NCBI GenBank assembly: GCA_002699125.1
Contig: PABI01000002.1
Coordinates: 1 to 64,000 of the forward strand
DNA: 64,000 bases
Direction of reading: 5' to 3'
DNA from: Anaerolineaceae bacterium
GTDB lineage: Bacteria; Chloroflexota; Anaerolineae; Promineifilales; Promineifilaceae
Shown in pieces: positions 9,688-18,951 of this stretch. The stretch's first letter is position 1, and every line of letters starts with the position of its first letter. Under the pieces are notes generated by a model. It was not told the DNA's origin. It did not search any database and was given only the letters and a program-made list of their open reading frames with translations. The translations under genes and the position numbers were made by a program.

Positions 9688-11667
9688 ATGTTAAGACGAA
9701 TCCTGATTATCCTCTTAGCCATTTTTCTGTTTATTGATATTGTTGGTGGTGCTGTTTCCTATTCTGTCGCCCGCAGCGGACCATATTTGCCGGGCGAGCG
9801 CTTCTTCCGCGCCCAAACCAACTCGGAGCAGCTGTGGCTGAACCGGCTGGTACGCGCCGGGGAACCACGGGCCAACTCGCTGCTCGATTTGCTGGAACGG
9901 CGTATTGACAACCTGGAAGCCGTTTTGGCCGTGGAGCACCAGTCGGTGGCGCTGGCTTATCTGGATGAAGCGTTCAACCAGGCGATTGACGCCATCGAAG
10001 CTGCACCCGAAGAAGCCCAACCTGCCCTCCGGCAGCGCCTGTTGCTGCTGACCGAACGAACTCTTGCCCTGTTGGATGGTTTGGAACTGGCAGAAGGGGA
10101 GATGGAAACGGCCGTATCCACCCTCCTCGACAAACTCACCACCCTGCAAACCGCCCTCAGCAGCCCAGAAGATACAAACATCGAGGAAATTGCCGCCATC
10201 GACACCGATCTGGAAACGCTGACCGAAACAGAACAAACGGATGATAGCGAGGCAGAAGGAATCCCTACCAGTCTGGACAACCCGCTTGATGTACCATTCC
10301 CCGAAGGCTCGGTGGAGCATAATTTTTTTCCTCTGACAGCGGGCCACGACAACCTGAAGTGCAGCAGCTGCCACACGGGCAGCACCTACAAAGGCACCTC
10401 GCCCACCTGCGTGAGCTGCCACGCCAAAGACGAACCCCACGAAGGTCAGTTTGGCCCCGATTGTGCCGCCTGCCATTCGGTGACGGTGTGGACAGCCGTT
10501 TCCTTTGATCACAGCTTGATGGGCAGCCAGGATTGCGCCGCCTGCCATACACCACCGGCTAACCATTGGGCTGGTGCGTGTTCCGCCTGCCACAGCGATA
10601 CGGAAAACTTTGCCAACGCCGTCTTTAACCACGCCACCATCGGCACGCAGGACTGTGCTGGCTGCCACACGCCGCCGGCCAACCATTGGGCTGGGGCCTG
10701 TTCGGCTTGTCACAGTGACACCAGCAACTTTGCCAACGCTGTGTTTAATCATGCCACCATCGGCGGCCAGGATTGTGCCGCCTGCCACAGTGCACCGGCC
10801 AACCATTACGCCGGCGCCTGCGCCGCCTGCCACAGCGATACAAGCAACTTCCGCAACGCTGTGTTTAACCACGCCACGATTGGCGGCACGGACTGCGCCG
10901 CCTGCCACAGTGCCCCAGCCAACCATTTTGCCGGAGCCTGTTCCGCCTGCCATCAAGACACGGGCAACTTCAAAAACGCCAACTTCAACCACGCCACGAT
11001 TGGCGGCACGGATTGTGCTGCCTGTCATAGCGCCCCGGCCAATCACTTTGCCGGTGCTTGCTCAGCCTGCCATACCGACACAGGTAACTTCAATAACGCC
11101 AACTTCAATCATGCCACGATTGGCAGCACAGATTGTTCAGCCTGCCACGGTGCGCCGGCCAATCACTTTGCCGGGGCCTGCTCGGCCTGCCATACTGATA
11201 CCGGCAACTTCAAAAACGCCAGCTTCAATCACGCCACGATTGGCGGGACGGATTGTTCCGCCTGCCACAGCGCCCCGGCTAATCACTTTGCTGGCGCTTG
11301 CAGCACCTGCCATCAGGACACGGGCAATTTCCACAATGCCAGCTTCAACCACGCTGGACTGACAGATTGTGCCTCTTGCCATACGCCGCCGCCCAACCAT
11401 TTTGCCGGGCAATGTTCTGATTGTCACAATACCGACACGTTTTCAGGGGCTTCGTTCAACCACACCTTCCCCACCAATCATGAGGGGGCCAACAACAACT
11501 GCGAGACGTGTCATCCTGGCGGCAATACCTCAAGCTGGACCTGCACGGCCTGCCATTCGCAAGAAAAGATGGATAAAGAACACGACGACGAAAACGGGTA
11601 CAACGGCAACAACTGCACCCAATGCCATCCGGACGGCCGTGAACATGAGGATGACGATGACGATTAG
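9688..11667 (+). CDS. Multiheme c-type cytochrome (22 CxxCH) with 40-aa tandem repeats
   Basis: 22 CxxCH motifs counted; repeated unit NFxNAxFNHATIGGTDCxACHSAPANHFAGACSACHxDT. Confidence 0.9.
   Translation: MLRRILIILLAIFLFIDIVGGAVSYSVARSGPYLPGERFFRAQTNSEQLWLNRLVRAGEPRANSLLDLLERRIDNLEAVLAVEHQSVALAYLDEAFNQAIDAIEAAPEEAQPALRQRLLLLTERTLALLDGLELAEGEMETAVSTLLDKLTTLQTALSSPEDTNIEEIAAIDTDLETLTETEQTDDSEAEGIPTSLDNPLDVPFPEGSVEHNFFPLTAGHDNLKCSSCHTGSTYKGTSPTCVSCHAKDEPHEGQFGPDCAACHSVTVWTAVSFDHSLMGSQDCAACHTPPANHWAGACSACHSDTENFANAVFNHATIGTQDCAGCHTPPANHWAGACSACHSDTSNFANAVFNHATIGGQDCAACHSAPANHYAGACAACHSDTSNFRNAVFNHATIGGTDCAACHSAPANHFAGACSACHQDTGNFKNANFNHATIGGTDCAACHSAPANHFAGACSACHTDTGNFNNANFNHATIGSTDCSACHGAPANHFAGACSACHTDTGNFKNASFNHATIGGTDCSACHSAPANHFAGACSTCHQDTGNFHNASFNHAGLTDCASCHTPPPNHFAGQCSDCHNTDTFSGASFNHTFPTNHEGANNNCETCHPGGNTSSWTCTACHSQEKMDKEHDDENGYNGNNCTQCHPDGREHEDDDDD
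10540..11420 (+). repeat. In-frame tandem repeat, period 120 bp, about 8 units
   Basis: The segment aaccat(t)...gcctgccac recurs every 120 nt (10561, 10681, 10801, 10921, 11041, 11161, 11281). Confidence 0.9.
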
Positions 11668-11687
11668 TTGCCATCATTGAGATAAAG

Positions 11688-11726
11688 AAAAAAGCCTGGC
11701 CTCTTACTTGAAGGGCAGGCTTTTTG
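11688..11726 (+). terminator. Rho-independent terminator
   Basis: aaaaagcctg...caggcttttt stem with T-run. Confidence 0.75.
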
Positions 11727-11761
11727 TTTAACGGCGACCGTGTGTCATGCCGCCTTCATCT

Positions 11762-12325
11762 TTAATCATCGTCATCATTTTCTTCATCCTCGTCGTCGTT
11801 ATCTTCCTGATGTGTGTTGCCCCGTTCCTCATGCTCGGCGGCTTCACCTTCACTGCCGCCGGTAACCAGCAGCCCTTGCGCCAGCTGGTCTAGCTCTGCA
11901 TCCGTCAGGCGCGCTTCGGGATGGGCAAGCAGGAACACGGGCATGGGCATTTCCCCTTCCCAGATGGCCTCGGCCATCTCTTCGCCCTCTTCCCCTTCGC
12001 CGTTGCTGCCCCACTCTGAGAAGTTCAGAACTTCACGACCTTCCTCCACGTCGTGCTGCACCAGCCAGAAGATTGGAGCAACGTTGCTGTACCAGGGCCA
12101 TGTTGTCTCGTTGCTGTGGCAGTCGAAGCAGGCGCGCTCGGCCAGGGCGAGGGTTTCTGGGCTGTCCCAGTTGGGTTCGTTTTGTACGGGCGGATTGGTG
12201 TGGTTACGGCCGTATGGCACCAGCTGAATCCCTACCAGACCAACAACCAGCAAGCCACCACCCCATTTCACTATCTTTTTCAATAATGTATTCACTTTGT
12301 GAACTCCTTCAATTGTTTGTTCCAA
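11762..12325 (-). CDS. Haem-binding domain-containing protein
   Basis: CFDCHSNETTWPWYSNVAPIFWLVQHDVEEGREVLNFSEW typical of the haem-binding domain family; acidic C-terminal tail. Confidence 0.8.
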   Translation of the reverse strand: MEQTIEGVHKVNTLLKKIVKWGGGLLVVGLVGIQLVPYGRNHTNPPVQNEPNWDSPETLALAERACFDCHSNETTWPWYSNVAPIFWLVQHDVEEGREVLNFSEWGSNGEGEEGEEMAEAIWEGEMPMPVFLLAHPEARLTDAELDQLAQGLLVTGGSEGEAAEHEERGNTHQEDNDDEDEENDDDD

Positions 12326-12488
12326 ATTTGACGCTCGTGAAAAAATCTACATGAGCTACAAAAAGATAGCATAAATTGGCTTAACCAAATGCAAAAACAC
12401 CTTAAATTCAGCTTAAATCGACCCCGGCGGCTTGATTCACTTGCTGCCCTGTGCCACAATCCCACAAATTGTTAAAGGAAGATGTGCC

Positions 12489-13181
12489 ATGACCCGGCTG
12501 CTCTTAATTGATGACGATCCGATGATCACCGAACCGCTGGTGCGGCAGTTGGGCCTGGCCGGCTATGATCTGCTGGTGGCGCACGACGGCCGTTCCGGCC
12601 TGGACCTCGCCCAAAGCCAACAGCCAGACCTGGTTGTGCTGGACGTGATGATGCCGGAGATGGACGGCTGGGAAGTGTGCCGTAAGCTGCGCCAGAGCAG
12701 CGTCGTGCCCATCCTCATGCTCACCGCCCTGGGGGATGAAGTGGACCGCATTCTGGGGCTGGAGCTGGGCGCCGATGATTACCTGACAAAGCCGTTTAGC
12801 GTGCGCGAACTCAAAGCCCGCATCAAAGCGCTGCTGCGCCGCGTAGAGCTGGACCAGCAGGCCATTCCCACCCGCAACGAGCTGTCTGTCGGCAATATTC
12901 GCGTCGAGCTAGACAGCCGCCAGGTGTTTAAAAATGGTGAGCCATTGCAGCTGCGCTACAAGGAATTTGAGTTGCTCAGCCTGCTGCTGAGCCGCGCGGG
13001 AGATGTGGTGACGCGGGCTGAACTGTTCGACAAAATTTGGGGCACCGATTGGCTGGGCGATACGCGCACGCTGGACGTGCACATCCGCTGGCTGCGCGAA
13101 AAAGTTGAGGCCGATCCCAGCCAGCCGCGCTGCATTCAGACGGTGCGCGGCGTGGGCTACCGGCTGGTGGCGGCAGACTAA
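12489..13181 (+). CDS. OmpR/PhoB-family response regulator
   Basis: LLLIDDDPMITEPL... LDVMMPEMDG...K receiver plus winged-helix DNA-binding domain. Confidence 0.92.
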   Translation: MTRLLLIDDDPMITEPLVRQLGLAGYDLLVAHDGRSGLDLAQSQQPDLVVLDVMMPEMDGWEVCRKLRQSSVVPILMLTALGDEVDRILGLELGADDYLTKPFSVRELKARIKALLRRVELDQQAIPTRNELSVGNIRVELDSRQVFKNGEPLQLRYKEFELLSLLLSRAGDVVTRAELFDKIWGTDWLGDTRTLDVHIRWLREKVEADPSQPRCIQTVRGVGYRLVAAD

Positions 13182-14614
13182 TGTTTGGCCACTGGCGTTT
13201 GCGCACACGCTTGATCGTCACCTACGTCAGCCTGATTTTGCTGGGCTTCGCCGGGCTGTCATTGCTGGCCGGCAGCCAGATTTCTGCCGGGGCGGTGGAG
13301 GATTTTGAGCGCAGCCTGGAAGCGCAGGCCGAACTGGTGGCCCGCAATTTGCGCGAGCCAGTCGAACATTTTGTGGAGGGGGAAGCATCATTTGCCGCAG
13401 TGGAAACGGCCGTTACCGAATTAGCCAACGGCCGTAACCTGCAAATCACCCTCATCGATCTGGATGGCTTTGCATGGCTCAGCAGTGACGAGGCTGTAGG
13501 CAATGTGAATCTTGCGCAAGACCCCGAAGTGCAGGCGGTGCTGAACCGCAGCACAACCCCCGTTTTTGATACGCGTTCCGATGGGCAAAATGTAGACCGT
13601 GTTTATACGGCCGTTCCCATAACTGAAGATGGCCATCTAATCAGCATCGTGCGCGTGGCGGCTCCGGCCAGCGCCACCGCCAGCGTTATCAATCAACGTT
13701 ACCTGGCCCTGGCCGCCGGCGTGCTGGGTTTAACCGGTCTGGCCGTGGTGGCCGCACTGTGGCTGGCCGCCTCGTTTACCCGGCCGCTGGAAGGCTTGCA
13801 GGCGTCGGCGATGAAGCTGGCGGCGGGCGATTTATCGCAAAGAGTCACTATTAGCCGCCAGGATGAGTTGGGGCAGCTGGGGCAAACGTTTAACCACATG
13901 GCCGAACAGGTGGAAGCGATGCTGCTGGAGCAAAAAGCGTTTGCCAGCAATGCCGCCCATGAGCTGCGCACACCGCTCACCACCATCCGCCTGCGCAGTG
14001 AAGCGCTGCGCGAAGGCAATCTGGATGAAGCCATTGCTCACCAATACATCGCTGAAATTGATGACGAGGTGGCCCGCCTGGGCCGCCTCGTCAACGATCT
14101 GATCCATCTCTCCCGCTTCGACTCCGGCCGGGCCGAAGTAGGAAATGAACTGATCGATCCGGTGCGGCTAGGCCGGTCACTTTGCCAGCAAATGGGGCAA
14201 ACGGCCGCAGCCAAACAAATTCACCTCAACTTTGAAGCGCCCAACCAGCTGCCGCCCATCCAGGCCAATCAAAGCCATCTGCGCATTGTGCTGCAAAACT
14301 TGCTGGACAATGCCCTGAAATACACACTGGTCGGCGGGCAGGTGACGTGGCGATTGGTACTGGAAGATGGCTACTTACGCAGTGAGATTCAAGACAGCGG
14401 CATCGGCCTGGCTGCCGAAGACCTTTCTCGCCTGTTCGAGCGCTTTTATCGGGCCGACAAAGCCCACACGCGGGCCACTGGGGGGACCGGATTGGGGCTG
14501 CCGCTGGCCAGGTCGATTGTGGAATTTTATAACGGCCGTATTCAAATCCACAGCGACGGGCTGGGCCAGGGCACCACGGTCACCGTCTGGTGGCCCATCG
14601 TGCCACAAGCATAA
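13181..14614 (+). CDS. HAMP-domain sensor histidine kinase
   Basis: FASNAAHELRTPLTTIRL H-box; N-box NLLDNALKYT; GTGLGLPLARSIV. Confidence 0.92.
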   Translation: MFGHWRLRTRLIVTYVSLILLGFAGLSLLAGSQISAGAVEDFERSLEAQAELVARNLREPVEHFVEGEASFAAVETAVTELANGRNLQITLIDLDGFAWLSSDEAVGNVNLAQDPEVQAVLNRSTTPVFDTRSDGQNVDRVYTAVPITEDGHLISIVRVAAPASATASVINQRYLALAAGVLGLTGLAVVAALWLAASFTRPLEGLQASAMKLAAGDLSQRVTISRQDELGQLGQTFNHMAEQVEAMLLEQKAFASNAAHELRTPLTTIRLRSEALREGNLDEAIAHQYIAEIDDEVARLGRLVNDLIHLSRFDSGRAEVGNELIDPVRLGRSLCQQMGQTAAAKQIHLNFEAPNQLPPIQANQSHLRIVLQNLLDNALKYTLVGGQVTWRLVLEDGYLRSEIQDSGIGLAAEDLSRLFERFYRADKAHTRATGGTGLGLPLARSIVEFYNGRIQIHSDGLGQGTTVTVWWPIVPQA

Positions 14615-14637
14615 ATGACCTCAGCATAGACAGAAGC

Positions 14638-14778
14638 GTAGGGGCGGGAAACTATTTTCGCCACGTAGAAATACGGTGTCTCCTGCCTGTCTCGCCCGCT
14701 TGGTACCACCGGGCGAGACGGTGCGGAGATAACGTCATTTGCTCTGACCAAATCCTATCCGCACCGTCCCGCCCCTAC
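14638..14778. repeat. Intergenic inverted-repeat element (gtaggggcggga ... tcccgcccctac), MITE-like
   Basis: Perfect 12-bp terminal arms 14638-14649 / 14767-14778 with internal hairpins (gtctcgcccg...cgggcgagac; ggtgcgga...tccgcacc). Confidence 0.7.
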
Positions 14779-14789
14779 CTCAAACGATT

Positions 14790-15479
14790 TCATTTGCCGA
14801 CCAGCAGGCGGAAATTGATCAGAAAAAGCACTATCAGGCCGCTGCCCCAGTAGAGAATTTGCATTCCCAGGTTGCCGCTGTCGGTACCGGCCATCACGCC
14901 GTGCAAAGTGGCCAGCAGGTAAACGGCAAAGGTCACGTAATGCAGCTGCCGCCACCGCTTTTGCCCAATCTGTTTGCGCAAGTTAAAGCTCAGCGACGTC
15001 AGGAACATCAGGTAAAAGCCCAAAATGCCTAATCCCACCCAGCTGGGCCGATACGGACCGATGAAAGGAATGGTCAAATCGACCAGGGTGTAGCTGTAGT
15101 AACTGTCCCACAGCAGCGCCAGGGCGTGCAGCCCGGTGAGCAATACCGCCAGCCAGGAGAGGATGTTGTGCATCGCCAGGGCCAGCGCAGCGGGAATGGT
15201 TTCCTTAATCAGCTTGGTGCTGAGCAGCAGGCCCCAAATGGTGGAGCCGGCCAGCAGCAAATAAGCTACGGTGCCGGCGGATCGGGTGAAATACCAGGGT
15301 GTTTTCTCGCTTAGGGCCAGCGCCTGGGCAACGGCAGCGCCTGCCGGCGTGTTGACCAGCAGCCAGCCGGTTGCCAGGAGGATCAGGCCGCCGACCGCAC
15401 CCAACACCAGGCTAAAAGCCAGGGTCAGGGCGCTTTCCAGCAGGTCGGTTTGGTTGTTTGTATTGGTTGCGATTGTCAT
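14790..15479 (-). CDS. Ferric reductase-like transmembrane protein
   Basis: Multi-TM; WLAVLLTGLHALALLW, LRKQIGQKRWRQLHYVTFAVYLLATLHGVMAGTD as in the YedZ/ferric reductase-like family. Confidence 0.75.
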   Translation of the reverse strand: MTIATNTNNQTDLLESALTLAFSLVLGAVGGLILLATGWLLVNTPAGAAVAQALALSEKTPWYFTRSAGTVAYLLLAGSTIWGLLLSTKLIKETIPAALALAMHNILSWLAVLLTGLHALALLWDSYYSYTLVDLTIPFIGPYRPSWVGLGILGFYLMFLTSLSFNLRKQIGQKRWRQLHYVTFAVYLLATLHGVMAGTDSGNLGMQILYWGSGLIVLFLINFRLLVGK

Positions 15480-15526
15480 GAAAATCTCCGATTCTGTAAA
15501 TAAATCAATTTGGAATAGATGGTAAA

Positions 15527-15561
15527 TAATCCGCAGATTTCGCAGATTAGCGCAGATTTTG
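15527..15561. repeat. Intergenic ccgcagattwcgcagattarcgcagatt repeat
   Basis: Three near-identical cgcagatt units; related copy at 30572-30643. Confidence 0.7.
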
Positions 15562-16548
15562 TCTGAAGCTTTTCTGCATTTTTTCCGTTGTGCCTTGAAG
15601 CAGATGATCTATAGCGGGCGTGGCCAGGATACGGCCGTCTTGCCCAATCACCAGTCCCGCCAGATCGTGATCCAGCAGGGCATCAATGCCTGCCTCTGTG
15701 CCAACCACCAGGGTGGCGGTAGCCCATGCTTCGGCAACGGCCGCTTGCGGGGCAAACACCGTCGCCATGAGGGCATCGGTGTGGGCGGGCTGGCCTGTCT
15801 GTGGGTCAATCAGGTGATGGGCAACAACGCCATCCTGCACCCAACTGCGATAATCGATGCCAGAGGTAGCCAGCGCGCCTTCGGCCAGCCAAAAGGTGGC
15901 CAGATCGTTGGCTGCGGCCGTTTCGTTCCAGGGAGAACTGAGCGCTACCGGCCAGCCGGGGCAGCCTGTAGGCGGCAAACCGGCCACCAGATCGCCGCCC
16001 GCGTCTACCAGGGCCGGCCCCACGGTTTGCAACAGGGTCAATGCTTGCTGCGCCGTGTCGCCTTTGGCGATGCCGCCCAAATCCAGTGCTACACCTGTTG
16101 GCAGCCGCGTGGCGTGGCGTGACGCATCCAGTTCAATTTCGCGCCAACGGCCGTAAAGTTGTTCTGATTCGCGCCAACGGCCGTTACCTCCACCATCCGT
16201 TATTTGCTCAAAGCTTTGATCGTACCCGGCATGGGTCAGGGCATGGAGCAGCGTGGGGTCGAAACGGCCGTTCGTCTGCGCCGCCATTTGTAGAGCCAGG
16301 TTCACCTCCCGCCACAGCAGGTCTGAGACCGGTACCCATTGAGCGGGACGGCCGTTGAGCTGCATCAGCTCACTGTGTGGACGAAAGCGGCTCAACGCAC
16401 TTTCGTTGCGGGCAAACAAGGCCTGGGCCTCGGCAAACGCTGTGGCGGCTGCCTGCTGAGCAGGCGTGTCCAGCCAGAGCACAATCTGGCTGCCCATAGC
16501 ATGAAAGGCGTGCGACTGCCAGGTGGGTGGATGGGGCTGTTGGGTCAT
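15547..16548 (-). CDS. apbE: FAD:protein FMN transferase (ApbE family)
   Basis: FHAMGSQIVLWLD; VALDLGGIAKGDTAQQAL; DAGGDLVAG; ATSGIDYR; HLIDPQTG. Confidence 0.88.
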   Translation of the reverse strand: MTQQPHPPTWQSHAFHAMGSQIVLWLDTPAQQAAATAFAEAQALFARNESALSRFRPHSELMQLNGRPAQWVPVSDLLWREVNLALQMAAQTNGRFDPTLLHALTHAGYDQSFEQITDGGGNGRWRESEQLYGRWREIELDASRHATRLPTGVALDLGGIAKGDTAQQALTLLQTVGPALVDAGGDLVAGLPPTGCPGWPVALSSPWNETAAANDLATFWLAEGALATSGIDYRSWVQDGVVAHHLIDPQTGQPAHTDALMATVFAPQAAVAEAWATATLVVGTEAGIDALLDHDLAGLVIGQDGRILATPAIDHLLQGTTEKMQKSFRQNLR

Positions 16549-16552
16549 CGGC

Positions 16553-16852
16553 TTACCGGGATGAGCGGGCGCGGGCCACCGGCCGAATCTGGGGCTGCAC
16601 CACCTGGGGAATTTGCTTGAGTTCAATTTGCGTGCCCCGATTGGTGGGCGGCAGCGGCAGCGCTGAGCTGTTGTCGGCCGGAACCACGATTGTGACAGCT
16701 TCTGTAGCGGGAACGGCCGTTTGGGGGACGGCCGTATCCTGTGCCGCCAGTAGCCGTGTACCTGCCAGCGTAGCCACCAGACTGCCCACCACCAGAAAGG
16801 TTTTTAAGATGTCTGTTTGTTGGTTGGGGCGTGCTCTGCGCTTAGTCGTCAT
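16553..16852 (-). CDS. Hypothetical secreted/anchored protein
   Basis: MTTKRRARPNQQTDILKTFLVVGSLVATLAGTRLLAAQ... single TM; upstream of apbE. Confidence 0.5.
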   Translation of the reverse strand: MTTKRRARPNQQTDILKTFLVVGSLVATLAGTRLLAAQDTAVPQTAVPATEAVTIVVPADNSSALPLPPTNRGTQIELKQIPQVVQPQIRPVARARSSR

Positions 16853-17264
16853 CGTCGTGGTCCTCATGCTCTTCGTGTTCTTCATGCTCGTAGCGGTCAT
16901 CATCGTCGTCTTCGTCATAACTACTGTTGCTGGCGGCGCTGTTGGCGCTGTTGATCTGGTCTTGCAGATTGACGATTGTATCGTTGGCAGCGTCAATTTG
17001 GCTTTGATATGCAGCTTCCCGCTCTTGCAGCACGCGCACTGTGTCTTCCAGCTCGGTGCTGTACTCTTGCCACGCCTGTACCGCTTCTTCGGCGGCAGGA
17101 TCGGTGCTTGTGAGTTGTGGTTGTTGGGGGAGTTCTTGGGGAACGGCCGTACTGCCAGCACTATCTGTAACAGCGCCCAAATTACCAAATCCCAAACCCA
17201 GCAAGGTGATAATCACCAATCCAGTGAGCGTGCCTGCGGCCAAGATTCCTTTTTTTCGATTCAT
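16842..17264 (-). CDS. Hypothetical TM-anchored coiled-coil protein with acidic/His-rich tail
   Basis: N-terminal TM, coiled coil, tail DEDDDDDRYEHEEHEEHEDHDDDD. Confidence 0.65.
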   Translation of the reverse strand: MNRKKGILAAGTLTGLVIITLLGLGFGNLGAVTDSAGSTAVPQELPQQPQLTSTDPAAEEAVQAWQEYSTELEDTVRVLQEREAAYQSQIDAANDTIVNLQDQINSANSAASNSSYDEDDDDDRYEHEEHEEHEDHDDDD

Positions 17265-17476
17265 TGCAAACCTCCAAGGTTAACGTTTTATGCGATGACC
17301 TTATCTTAGAGGAGGTTGCGCCGCGCTGGGTTAAACTCGATCTAAACATTGTTAAATCTGTCTTAAACTTTGGGTTCGCTGGTTTCGGCTCTTAACTGGC
17401 TGGCCGGTCTTGTTTTGTTGCTGTTGGCTCTGGCGTTTAACGTTGCCGATTATCTACTGTAATGGGATCAGCTAGC

Positions 17477-18019
17477 CTAATGGGCAGGCCCTTGTGCAAA
17501 GTTCTTCTCACCGGCACGAATCGGAACCGTCAACCAATTCTCACGTGGGGGCAAAGGACAACTATATATTGATTGATAGGCACAATATGGATTGTAACTG
17601 TAGTTGAAGTCGATTTTGAAACGGCCGTTGCCCAAATCTGCCAATCCCGGGCGGTGGTTATCCAGATAGCGGCCTGCGCCGTAGGTTTCTTTGCCGCTGG
17701 TGGCATCGCGAAAGGGGAGGAAGAACTCCTGGCCGTAGATGTCGCTGTAAATCGTCAGGCTGGCTGGTTCGCCGTTTACCTCAAATGTGATGCGGCCCCA
17801 ACGGCGATACGGCCGTACATCCCCCGTACTGGTTTCCATCTCAATCATCGGTTCAGTTGAGGCAAACTGTTCCACCGGAACGATCAAATCCAGAGCCGTG
17901 TTGGGTTCAAAATAGGCCAGGCCATCAAAATTTTCTCGCTGTGTCTCATCCAGGGGCGACTGCGGATGAAATTCCATAAATTGGTCGATTTCGTTGCGAA
18001 AATGTGTCAATTCGTCCAT
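17477..18019 (-). CDS. DUF1684 domain-containing protein
   Basis: ITFEVNGEPASLTIY...FFLPFRDATSGKETYGAGRYLD...DFNYSYNPYCAY. Confidence 0.85.
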   Translation of the reverse strand: MDELTHFRNEIDQFMEFHPQSPLDETQRENFDGLAYFEPNTALDLIVPVEQFASTEPMIEMETSTGDVRPYRRWGRITFEVNGEPASLTIYSDIYGQEFFLPFRDATSGKETYGAGRYLDNHRPGLADLGNGRFKIDFNYSYNPYCAYQSIYSCPLPPRENWLTVPIRAGEKNFAQGPAH

Positions 18020-18192
18020 GTTTACTCTCTATTTGAGGGGAACGATAAAAGTGCTTTACGTTTTGCCCAGATGACTACAACGAATGTCAGTAATAAACGA
18101 ATTTTTCCTGATAATTTCATTCGTTAATTCCTCAAATTTGTTGTCGTCCATCATAAAAAAAGACACCACTCTGGATGTCTTTTTCATTAAGG

Positions 18193-18279
18193 CGGAGAGG
18201 GTGGGATTCGAACCCACGGTGACCGCAAGGCCACAGTGCTTTTCGAGAGCACCCCAATCGTCCACTCTGGCACCTCTCC
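18193..18279 (-). tRNA. tRNA-Ser (anticodon CGA)
   Basis: Reverse complement ggagaggtgccagagtgg...gtgctCTCGAAAagcac...ggttcgaatcccaccctctccg: acceptor stem, long variable arm, TpsiC loop. Confidence 0.95.
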
Positions 18280-18295
18280 GTTTTCGGTAATCAGT

Positions 18296-18790
18296 TTACC
18301 GGTTACGTAAATTTTGAAAGAACTGCTGCAACAAAGCCGCCGCTTCTTCTTCCAGCACGCCGCTGGTAATGGCGACGCGGTGGTTAAATTGTGTTTCATC
18401 CAGCACGTTGACGATGGAGCCGTGCGCGCCAAAGCGCGTATCTTTGGCCCCGTACACCAGCCGGGGCAGCCGTGCCTGGATCATCGCCCCGGCGCACATG
18501 GGACAGGGTTCTAACGTGCAGTAAAGGGTGACGCCCAGCAGCCGCCAGTTTTGTACGGTAACGGCCGTTTCCTTTAGCGCAATCATCTCGGCATGGGCGG
18601 TTGGGTCCTGGTCGCTTTCTTTGCGGTTAAAACCCTGGCCGACGATACGGCCGTCTAGCACCGCCACCGCGCCCACAGGCACTTCACCCAGGGCTGCGGC
18701 TTCAGCCGCCAGTTCCAGGGCCACCCGCATCCACTGTTCATCTTGCGCCCGTTGGGCATTGTCTGGATTTGTAACGTTCAACTCGTTCAC
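18296..18790 (-). CDS. tadA: tRNA-specific adenosine deaminase
   Basis: HAEMIAL and PCPMCAGAMIQARLPRLVYGAKD. Confidence 0.93.
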   Translation of the reverse strand: MNELNVTNPDNAQRAQDEQWMRVALELAAEAAALGEVPVGAVAVLDGRIVGQGFNRKESDQDPTAHAEMIALKETAVTVQNWRLLGVTLYCTLEPCPMCAGAMIQARLPRLVYGAKDTRFGAHGSIVNVLDETQFNHRVAITSGVLEEEAAALLQQFFQNLRNR

Positions 18791-18855
18791 AGCGCCGGAA
18801 TTATAACAAACTCACCCCAGCCAAGCGAACAACGTAGAGTAAATGATCTACGGTA

Positions 18856-18938
18856 GGATTTCATACGAAGGAACAAAGAAGGAAAGAAACAAAGAAAAAC
18901 ATTTTTGTCTCTTTGTTCCTTCGTTTCTTCGTATAAAT
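18856..18938. repeat. Imperfect inverted repeat (atacgaaggaacaaag ... ctttgttccttcgtttcttcgtat)
   Basis: A-rich/T-rich complementary arms in intergenic DNA. Confidence 0.55.
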
Positions 18939-18951
18939 CAAAATTGGGCCG

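Noticed and set aside
9715-11046. 443-aa minus-strand ORF opposite the 22-haem cytochrome
   Set aside because: Shadow ORF of the 120-bp repeat; the plus-strand product is clearly a cytochrome.
10540-11420. Possible CRISPR-like array from regular 120-bp spacing
   Set aside because: Repeats are contiguous, in-frame and encode haem modules; no short repeats with unique spacers.
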